A stretch of DNA of 64,000 bases from Amblyomma americanum (taxonomy: Eukaryota > Arthropoda > Arachnida > Ixodida > Ixodidae): positions 50,866,272 to 50,930,271 of the forward strand of contig NC_135500.1 of NCBI RefSeq assembly GCF_052857255.1, written 5' to 3'. A program made the translations under genes and the position numbers. The stretch's first letter is position 1. Each line of letters begins with the position of its first letter. Shown here piece after piece: positions 55,195 through 64,000 of the stretch. The notes under the pieces are model-generated. The model ran no database searches. It was not told the DNA's origin and worked only from the letters and a program-made list of their open reading frames with translations.

Positions 55195-57404
55195 GTGTTC
55201 TCCTTTCTTATGCATACGTGAAGGGAGCTGCATCCAGTTCAGTGACTCGAATTGTTTTCGCTACATTGCGTTGTTTTAATTGGCTGCGATAGCGGGTGCA
55301 TGGCAGTGCATAAACAATATGATGCTGGAAAGGTACGGACTTGGCGCATTGACCAGACAGCGTCTGCAGTAATGTATTTTTATTCACGTGAAGGAGGCAG
55401 TCTGTCGGTTAAGCTTGGCGCAGAGTCGAAGAATGACAAGTAACCGTAGCCTTCTTCTAGCTTTGCTGGTTCTAAATGAAACTTCAAATCGCGGAGAAAG
55501 CAAATGTATCGTTTAAAAGATTTGCTGCGGTTTAAAATTCGTTTAACCTTGGTGAGAAGCGATAGCTTCCTTTGCATGCATGGCTACGTTCACAAACGCC
55601 ACACACACTACCGACCGGATTGTCGGTAAAGCGTCGCTGAAATACCCGATGGTGCAGCTGCCACTTGCCACGGTTGGCAGCTGATGTCAGTAGGCCACAT
55701 GACCTGCCTCGTGACATAACGTGAGACCTGCCAAGTGACTGCACTGACGCTGCCCTCTTTAAAACCTAGCGTAGTGAAGCTTTCGCTTCAAGCAGTTGAT
55801 GAATTTCTTGTTATCTAGTTTTATAAAGGATATGAATAGAATAATTTAGTGGTAAGAAAATAAATTATTTGTGGTGGCCCAACAATCAACTTTGAAAGTA
55901 AAACGGACAGCTTTTTTTTACGCAAGCAGAGTTGACAGATATTTTTGTATGTTTTAGTACCCCACATCAAAAATTGTTGTTTAGGCGAGAGAGACAAAGA
56001 ACATTTTATCTTTTCATCTTCATGGCGGCAGGAAAAAATAGCGGGATTTTGGAAGAATACCAGAAAGAAAGTACGGGTTTTACTCAAGCTGTATATAAGT
56101 TGTCGGTTTCATCTGATAAAGTTTGCGTTCATCAGACGACCGCAATATTATCGTGTGTCTCAAGGAAAGCTCTAACATCGTGCTAAGCGGTACTTCGCAC
56201 ATTGCTGAGCACTGCGAACAATTCCTGGGCCTGCTCATTTTTTTATAATTACAGCTTACAGCGCAGGGACTAGCCGATGCCAGAACGTATAGAGGAAAAC
56301 ATATCAAGCAAAGCAGCAGCGGTGAAATCCATACATTTTGAGACGTAAAATTGATTCTCGCTTGAAAGCTGCTGAATTGAAAACCCGGAAAAGTCTGAAG
56401 GCTGCTTTCTTTGTGTGCTTTTCGCAGCGAAACCTATTAAGTCCAGTTTCTGTTTCTGGTTTAAATGTGGCAGTAGTGACCACTGAGTGCACGGACGTAC
56501 GTGTGTGACCGGAAGGACAGGTGGCTCCACGCACGAAGTTGCCACCAATAACGGTCTCCAAGGGATGCCCCACGGCATCTGGATCACGTGACCACCCTGT
56601 GCCTCACGCCTCGCATTAACCCTCCCAGACATAGCAACTAATTATGCATGGAAAATGCGGCAATTCCAGAAGCACGAGGAGAAGCTAGCGTTCGCCATCC
56701 ACATTAGCACGGGTGTCATCGGGAATATGTTTTAACGGGACAGCATAAGGGTCCCGTGCCACACAAAACCCGGCGTAAGCGTCGTTGGGCGTCAGGGAAA
56801 AACCCCGATGGAACAAAGAATAAAAAATGCAGTAACAAGTAAAAATGTTCTCCTTGAGGACAAACTTCTAAGCCAGGTTCCTGAAGTCAAAGGAGTGTAA
56901 TTGAGCTGTAAAGAAATTTTGGTGGAAGTGGGAATCGAGACCAGGGCCCCCGGATTATGACACGAGCAAGCTATCCATAGACCACGATGGCTCCCTGGTT
57001 CATGCTGAATAAATGTAAACTAAGTGAACGCGTTGTATTTTACATAGAGCAGTGTGTTAGAGACATATACTGATATACATAAGGAATTATAAGGATCCTA
57101 ATTAGCAATTAGGTAACTACACGAAATTAAAGGCTGTAGCGTTCTACTCATATAGGCAACGCTTCAGCGTTTCCCATGTTTTATTTTAAGTGCCGTGCGC
57201 AGATTACTGGACTCTATAATCATTGTGCATGGCACTAGTACAGACAGCCGAAGCTGGAGAGAGCTTTTTGTTTGGCCGACAAACAATATGCTGAAAAGCG
57301 AGGAGGCCGGCAGTCTTGAGGCGGAAAACGAGAAACCAGGTGCTCATTTCAACGCTTCCTCAAAGCGCGTAAGCGACGAAGTAACAAATTGGTCTTTCAG
57401 ATAC
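55195..57404 (+). other. M13 gene intron 3, first part
   Basis: Mostly anonymous AT-rich DNA. A reverse tRNA-like SINE head lies at 56920-57000 (A-box-like TGGTCTATGGATAGC and B-box-like GGTCTCGATTCCC on the minus strand). No exon-like M13 sequence was found here. Confidence 0.35.
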
Positions 57405-57678
57405 GGAAAGATGTAGGAACTTTCTCAGTTCATGGTGGCCACCTCAGCTACCTCAACCGCTCCGTAAACAAAGTGATGAAGGATGAAGTGAAAGAAGGAA
57501 GGGAGAAAAAAAGTTGCGCAGCGGAATGCTGCGAAAGAATCTCCACTACCCGAGAATTTTTAATGTGCGCTGACTTCGGCCAGCGCAGCAGGGGCGGCCA
57601 CCACAGCTGGGATTGAACTTGCATCCTGGAGCTCACCAGCCGAGCGTCCTAGTCGCTAGGCCATCGCGGCGGGCTTAG
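57405..57678 (-). repeat. tRNA-derived SINE, second family
   Basis: The minus strand begins GCGATGGCCTAGCGACTAGG (A box), has AGTTCAATCCCAGC (B box), and ends in a CTTTC-rich part and GAGGTGGCCACC. It differs in body from the 20028 family. It lies in an M13 gene intron. Confidence 0.6.
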
Positions 57679-57769
57679 CAAGGAACACTACACAGCTTTG
57701 TGCCTCTCGTTGCTAACAAGGGCTTATTAGCATGACCCGCACATACGGACAGCTGTCCTCTTTTTCTTT

Positions 57770-58565
57770 AACTAAATGAAATGTCATCGCGACCAAACCA
57801 CGTAGGAAAATTGGAAGATATTCAAAGAAAGGCAGTAAGATTTATGTTTAACAAATACAGGCCTACTTTCTCTCCCACCGAGGTACTGAAGGAAGCCAGC
57901 ATTCTCACTCTGGAAAATAGAGCTAAACTTGCACGACTAAAACTACTCTACCAGCTACTTCACAATCCACCTAACCTTTATAAAGCTAGGTATACCTGAT
58001 GGCCCCAGAGACGAGACCGACACGTCACAGACATTCAGAAACGCTAAAAGAGCTTGTATTTCGTACTGACTGCCTGCAATACTCCTTTTATCTACTTACA
58101 ATAAGAGAACGGAACACCCTTGATCATTCCATTGCCAGCAGCACATCACAAGATTACATTACTCAGTAGGTAGAAAATTATCTTCACTCGTAATCAGACT
58201 ATAAGTGTGAGCCTTTGTTGGCAACTTCCTTTTTATTGCCTTGCCATTATTACACCAGTGTTTGTGTGATTCTAATCTACAGATATATCCCACGTATTGA
58301 ATAAGTGATCTTGTTTGAAACTAATTGTACAATCCGACGATCGTATTACTGTATCCCATGACTGTATTTCTATGTACTGAACCTTAATTAAGAGTGGCAC
58401 TGTTGTCGCTTTATATTGCCCTTCTGTACTTTTTCTTGATCACGTTTTGCTTCAATATTTCATTACCGTTGTTGTGGTTTTTAATATGATATGCTTTCTT
58501 CCGAACGCCCTTCCTGTTAAAGTCTCCAGTGGATTGACAGTATCTCTAAAGAAATAAATAACCAG
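57770..58565 (+). pseudogene. CR1-like LINE 3' end
   Basis: 57781-57999 encodes SSRPNHVGKLEDIQRKAVRFMFNKYRPTFSPTEVL and LENRAKLARLKLLYQLLHN, the last part of the CR1/Jockey-type RT thumb. Then a shift, a T-rich UTR and a tail AAAGAAATAAATAACC at 58547-58562. It is 5'-truncated and lies in the M13 gene intron in sense orientation. Confidence 0.7.
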
Positions 58566-58752
58566 TAACTGTGTTTGACTAGCTTTGAGTCGTGCTGGAG
58601 AATAATACCCCATGTCATCTTGCCTTATGCAGAGTGTCTTATGTAGGGCTACTGCCTGCTGATCCTTTGTTTAGAGTTGAAGCCTCCCGTTTGGTGGATA
58701 TTTTCAAACCTGACTCTGGTAACCACTGCCTGCCGCGCGCTCTGCACCGCAG

Positions 58753-58998
58753 ATGGTCTTCGACTCCTTGTTCGGGCTGGCTGAACTGAGTGACAGAGCT
58801 GCCGGCGGAAACGCGTCTGTGGAAATCAGGCCCTCAGTTATGATGGGACTGTGCCTGACCGCGCGTCCCAGGTTTGATTCCGGCAGCGTCAATTCATTCA
58901 GGGAGTTCCTCGCCAACAATGTCAGCTTCTGGAGGACCTCGCAAGACTCCGCCACGTATTCCCAGCTCCTAGAAGACCTCGTCGTCCTCAGCACCAAG
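58753..58998 (+). CDS. M13 metallopeptidase gene, exon 4
   Basis: 246 bp, 82 codons, phase 0 at both ends. The acceptor is CTCTGCACCGCAG|ATG and the donor ACCAAG|GTTGTA. It encodes MVFDSLFGLAEL, VMMGLCLTARPRFDSGSVNSF, REFLANNVSFW and YSQLLEDLVVLSTK. The LCL...L..FL...W...P/S..LL.DL pattern matches the helical segment that follows the first M13 cysteines in arthropod homologues. Together exons 1-4 give about 328 residues of a protein that is normally 650-800 long. The zinc-binding HExxH part must lie beyond the window or further downstream. The ATG here is internal and not the start. Confidence 0.7.
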
Positions 58999-61429
58999 GT
59001 TGTACCTTGTATCGCGCTCACATAGTCGCTTTCTATACCAGCACTAAAAGGTGTTAAGAGAGAAGAGTATAGGCTGAAACCTGCAACGTGAACCCGGTGC
59101 CATTACACAGTTTTTGTCTTGACACAGTTCTATGGGCACAAGCATTTAGCCGAAGGCTTTCACCTTGTTCTAGAACGCCGAGCGAAGGCATCTGTTTAAT
59201 AAAGCCTAGAATGTAGAAAAATTATTTCTTTGTAATGTGCCGACTGCCTATCTTGATCGGTTTTCAGGAGCTATATGCTCGGGGCATTACCACGTAGCAT
59301 GAAACTAGGTTCAAAAATACAGGTTTCCGGTTGTCATGTGCGTACACCTGACCTCTCTGGCAGGGAAAAGATTCGATAGCAGATAGTGTCAAGTTGTGGC
59401 ATGTCCGGAGGCTTATTAACCGCGCTGGCACCACTCATAGAAAGGAGGCTGCCTCCTTCTGAAATTCCTCGGCGACTGTGGTCTGGACCCCAGACGGTGA
59501 CAGCAGCAGTTGATGACTGTTGTGGGGATTGTGCGCATGCCGACGTAGATCTGCCAGGTCACAGATGTGTGCCGCAAATTGCTGATTCTAGTTAACATGT
59601 AGGTGTCGCTATGGGGCAGGCACTGGCGGATGAATATTTTCTAACAACAGCCTCAACCTCAACTTCTTATTGACCAAGGAAAGGTACAACTCATGCGTTT
59701 TTTAACCTATGTTAGTTACTGATGTCCCAACACGCAGAAGTCAGAATAAAAACGACTGCCTAAAAGCTGCGGGATACAAATTATCCAAGGCGCATTGATA
59801 AATAACACTCGTGTTCTATGGTCACCGTCACCGTAGGTAAACTTTTGAGCTATGAAAAACAATGCGACCCATAAATTTTATATATCTGCTTCCTTGTGCT
59901 GCCGCTTCGTTAAGGAAACGAATAAATTTGACAAGGGCAGCACTATACGGAGATGACAAAAAACGTTCGCGCTTGAAGCACAAGGGACGAAGAGAAGTGG
60001 GCAACAGATGTGTGAACTTCCAACTTAATTGCTTTAATCATAGCGCGTTCATGCTTCTTATATCATGCGTTATCTCAGTCTGTATTTGTTGCTGTTTTCG
60101 GAGCTATACAGTTTTGGTAGTGAGCAACCAATTAGCCAAAACAGCTACCTGGTCGACATTAAACTTTTTACAGATGTATCTTTATGGCTTTCACATAGGA
60201 GGAAGCGCATCGGGCGTCTTAGCTCGAAACTAAACCTGCTCTTAGTGGTGGAATCTCAAACCGCCAAAAGAAACAATTCAAACGCGCTTTTGGGTGCGTC
60301 ACTGATCTGCACTAGCGGGCTGGAGGGCGCATTCATGCTTTTTGACGCGAGCGCGCGTGAAGCCACCATAAGTTCTAAGGCTTTTCCCGGAAGTTAGTCG
60401 TCTGTTGTGGTTTTCGCTTGAATAAGCTGCGTCTTTCTTCTTCGATTGTAGTTTTTGGTGCGTTCTCTTCTAATATCTGTTGTTATATAAAAGCAATAAG
60501 CAAGATGAAACGAGATATATGAGCATAGTTTGGAGCCGAAAGAAAACAGCGAAAGGAACATGGGCTGACACGAAGACAGACGCACTGGGGCGCTAACAAC
60601 CGAAACTTTATTTGGAAGCAAGGCGTCCTAATAGGCAACTTGAAGGGGTGGAAGAACAAGGATTGCTACGCGATCGCTCAGAATCTGAGTATAGTCACGT
60701 GAAAATGTAAGGTGAAATGATTATAAAAAAGGGCGAAGAAATCAAGCTAGAAGAAATAAAAATCGCAAAGAACTCCGATGAAACGAAGACAGGTAAAACG
60801 AATAACACGTAAGCAAAAGGGGCAGGTAAAAGCGTTAAAACAATACAGGACAAAGGGGCAGACAAGTCAAGGCCAGGAAAAGGGAAGTTGAAAGGTATTA
60901 AAATGAAAAGGCTATTGAATCAATGAACCATGAATGGACGTGTGGAAAAGACTAAGCATTTCCCATGCCACCAAGGAATTTCAGCTCCTTCCCAGACAGA
61001 GGGGCGCTGTGATTATGCATTGATAATTTGCATGATGGAGCTCGAGTGCTTCAGTGATTTGCAAGGACAGCCTATCTTGTCCTCTGCCTCTAATGACGCA
61101 AGAATTAAAGTCGAGAGTGCAGTTCCTATCTGTAGTGTCATTCTTAAATTTGTAGATCTTGGCGAGATGCCCGGAGATTGCTACATTGCTAGCATTGTTT
61201 TCATGTTCATCAGACTAATGTAGATACACTTGCATGTTTGACCGATGTTGTGTCTGAAACATAGGCGGTATCACGTATGTTACGCAGAACATCTAATACT
61301 TAGCAAAGCTCCATGCAAACCAGGATTATTGGTTCATATAAACGGGGACTGGAGGGATCGTGTTGGAAAATTGAGATGCCAATCAAGCCTATAACACCTT
61401 TCTCGTTAACATTAAAAAAATGTAGTTTA
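58999..61429. other. Unassigned, probably M13 gene intron 4
   Basis: No M13-like exon was recognised. 60590-60620 (GCTAACAACCGAAACTTTAT) and 60930-61220 look repeat-like but could not be assigned. Open frames at 59386-59595 and 60930-61223 have no domain. Confidence 0.3.
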
Positions 61430-63710
61430 TACGTTTCCCAGTGAAAGAATGTAAATCAACTCGTAAGATACGAATATCATGGATAACACCAGAACTCTAC
61501 TCGGAAATCAAAACAAGAGATAAAATGTAAAAATACTTTCTTAATACTAGGATACTGGAAGACCTTCTTATCTTCAAAAATTATCGTAACAAACTCACTA
61601 AACTGCAATCTGCGAGAACTGAGTATCACCATGATCTTTTTGATGTGAAGTCTGGTCGGTCTGATTTATTATGGACTCGCCTAAACTCGCAATTACTCGG
61701 AACGAATTCTTATGAGCTTTCAGACAAAGACCTTGCAGATGCACTCAAAACTTTATTCACAATACGGCTATGATCAGTTCGTTATCATATGCTTTAGACT
61801 AAATTTCAACTAAAAATAACAAATCAATTTTTCTGGTGCCAATAAATGAGCAGGAGGTACTATCCACCGTCAGCAATAGTGCTAGTCGTGACATCAATGA
61901 TTTCCAGATACTGCCGATAAGATATGTCTGTGGCGTTATCGCGCCTGTTCTTTCAGAAATACTGAAAACCTGTTTAGAGATTGCTGTTTTCTCAATAGAG
62001 ATGAAAGTAGCTAGAGTAACCGTCGTATATAAAAAAGCAGATAGAAATGAACTAGGAAACAGTAGACCTATTTCCATGCCGCCTGTCTTTTCTTAGATTT
62101 TTGGAAAAATTCTTCATTGCAGAATATCCAAGTTTACTGTCAAACATAATTTGTTGACTGAATATCAGTTCGGTTTATAAAAAAAAATATCGATCGACAG
62201 TTTGCTTTGCTGCATAAAATGGAATACTGGCACAGTCTGAACCCTTCCACTGGCGACGTACCGCGGCCGAACTGTTTTACCTGGCACTAGGCACGGCTTG
62301 GTCATTCTAGAGGCTAGAGTTTTTGTCGTCTTCTTCGCTGGAGCCCTCTCCTGTAGTGCACGTCCCAGCACGTCTAATTAAACCTGTTCTTCGTATGTGA
62401 ACCGTCTGTCGGTGACAATATGTCTTACAACAGTTCCAAAATAAATTTATTGTGCTTTGCTTGTTCTTGGACTTTTCCAAGGCCTTCGACTGAATGAACC
62501 ATAATATATTGTTAAAGAAACCGGAGCTTTATGGCATTCATGGGAAAGCATCTATGTTAATAAAGCATTATCACACAGGCAACAAACTGTGCTGGGAAAT
62601 GATAAAAAATCTGACATGAAAGATTTGCCCTATGGTGTATCTCAGGTAAATATATTAGGAGCCTTGTTTTTTGCAGTGCACGTCAATGACATTGCCAATG
62701 TTAAACCTGAAGCAAAATTTATAATACATGCAGATTACACAAAATACTTTTTGCAGAAGCCGTTATCTCGCATGCCGTTTCAACCTGTAATAGCACTATG
62801 AAAATGCTGGAAAGATGGTCGTCATCAAATGCCATGCGTATAATTGAAATAAAATTTAGATAGTGATATTCAGGCAGGAAAACAAACTAATCACAGTATG
62901 CGACAATATTAGAATGAATTCGCGTTAGATAGGAATAGTTGACATAAATGCCTTGGTGTGATATTCTCGTCCAATATGACCTGGGAACAACATATCCTCT
63001 ATGTAACAAAGGAACGCAGAAATAACATATTATAGGTACGATGATATGTCTATCTCGTGTCGATACATATAAAAATTATGTTATATAACGCATTTCTAAT
63101 CTCGAACCTTAGTTATTGTAATTTAGTTTGGGAAACAGCCTGTTCCTCAAACTTACAGAGCTTCCGCTTCCTGCAGAATAAGTATGTCCAGCACATATCT
63201 AAAATAGGCATATGCATCTACTGCCAGGAATCTTTTCTGTAAGTTTCTTATAATAAATATATTTCAACTATATAAATGCAGTGAAATAGAAATGTGAACT
63301 ACAGAAAAATCTGTCTTTTCTTCAACGCAGTACACCACCGAAAAGAACGAATTATTCAACACAATCTGCAGAAGAATGGGTTATGTCTACGATTCGTGTC
63401 AGTTCCGGCAAACCACCGCTCTGCTGTATGCTACCTTCAGTCTTAAATAATTACCTTATGAATAACATAAATATATATGCTCTCTCTTATCGCGAAATCC
63501 AAGGTTTGTATTGTTCAATGTGTGATATGCAGCTTCCTAGTGTCGCTTTTGTTGACCTATTGTAACATTTTCTTTTCCTTCTTCTTTGTTATTGCAGTAG
63601 TTTGTGTGTCATTGCTGCAATCTGTGCTACATCGTGTAATCATCTTTCATATTGTATTCTCGGTGCTATTAAAACGACTGGGTTAGCGGGCAAGTCAAGC
63701 TGCCAAAGGG
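61430..63710 (+). pseudogene. L2/CR1-like LINE, decayed, with a short insertion
   Basis: Linker (WITPELYSEIKTRDK..., FKNYRNKLTKLQSARTEYHH), RT start (61836-62096; VYKKADRNELGNSRPIS), TEYQFG at 62160, then about 250 bp of foreign DNA. RT continues at 62455 with CLFLDFSKAFD, YGVSQVNILGALFFAVHVND, FIIHADYTKYF (YADD lost) and CLGVIFSSNMTWEQH. The 3' UTR ends near 63710 with the hairpin AAGCTGCC-AAAG-GGCAGCTT. Many stops. Confidence 0.7.
62175..62430. repeat. Insertion in the LINE RT region
   Basis: It interrupts RT between TEYQFG and FLDFSKAFD. It is GC-richer than the surrounding LINE; the minus frame 62165-62371 is open but without motif. The class is unknown. Confidence 0.45.
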
Positions 63711-64000
63711 CAGCTTTTTCTCCGCAGCACTTCCATGTACCTGCGCATACATGAAAAATAACGATATGATTTGATATTCTTGGAAGGGTCGTTCGTACCG
63801 CTACGGGATGGCTAGAGCAGTACAGAGGAGGCTCCGTACGTGTTGTCTAGCGACGTCCTGTCGTCTGCTAGTGTCGTACATTTGGGCTTCGAGGATCCTG
63901 TCTGAAAAGTCCTTCCCGAATAATTTTCTGTTCTTCTCGTGCAGTTCATCGCGCGCGAGGTTGGTACTATTGTAGAAAAAAGACGGAACACGTACAAAGC
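63711..64000. other. Unassigned window end
   Basis: Sequence after the LINE 3' hairpin; nothing recognised. Confidence 0.25.

Noticed and set aside
60930..61223. Possible extra M13 exon
   Set aside because: No cysteine, HExxH or other M13 motif, and no convincing splice signals in matching phase.

Overview
The window looks like nuclear DNA of an arthropod, most probably a hard tick. There is no bacterial gene organisation, and almost every recognisable coding stretch belongs to a retroelement (I-like LINEs with RNase H, Tx1/L1-like, RTE and CR1/L2-like LINEs, Ty3/gypsy elements, Penelope-like elements) or to a tRNA-derived SINE. The one convincing host gene is an M13 (neprilysin-type) metallopeptidase, a family strongly expanded in ticks. 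The tick assignment is an inference from this combination.

Layout. 1-2.1 kb: an I-like LINE tail, then a U2-snRNA-headed retroposon interrupted by an internally deleted gypsy element with 155-bp LTRs and a 4-bp target duplication. 3.1-8.8 kb: a degraded Tx1-like LINE (+) carrying three later insertions, one of them an I-like LINE (-) with an 8-bp duplication. 9.1-12.4 kb: an I-like LINE (+). 12.8-15.4 kb: a gypsy gag-protease fragment (-) with a 5' LTR. 15.5-18.1 kb: RTE, CR1 and I-like pieces back to back. 18.9-22.8 kb: a hAT relic, a cluster of SINEs in both orientations, a gypsy integrase tail and a LINE 3' end. 23.1-23.4 kb: a small inverted-repeat element holding 36-bp tandem repeats. 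24.3-37.4 kb: CR1/L2-like LINEs (-), an RTE copy (+) split by a Penelope-like element with a 10-bp duplication, and a LINE-in-LINE nest.

39.0-59.0 kb: four exons of the M13 gene (+). Their reading phases match at all three junctions. The roughly 15-kb second intron holds a Penelope-like element that was split by a nearly complete 6.8-kb gypsy element (-). This gypsy has integrase ahead of reverse transcriptase and a SCAN-like Gag domain, as in the Gmr1 group. One of its LTRs has grown by about 360 bp through (AC)n expansion. A hammerhead-ribozyme core lies in the Penelope remnant on the far side. 59-64 kb: mostly anonymous intron or intergenic DNA and a broken CR1/L2-like LINE (+).

The elements form a stratigraphy: tRNA-SINE then U2-retroposon; U2-retroposon then gypsy; Penelope then gypsy; RTE then Penelope; Tx1 then I-LINE; L2-like then CR1. 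Most reverse transcriptases are visibly dead through frameshifts or loss of the catalytic aspartates. The Gmr1-like gypsy and the 35.2-36.7 kb CR1 copy look youngest. The least expected item is the U2-headed retroposon: two copies share not only U2 sequence but also about 140 bp of non-U2 body, and one is flanked by a target-site duplication.
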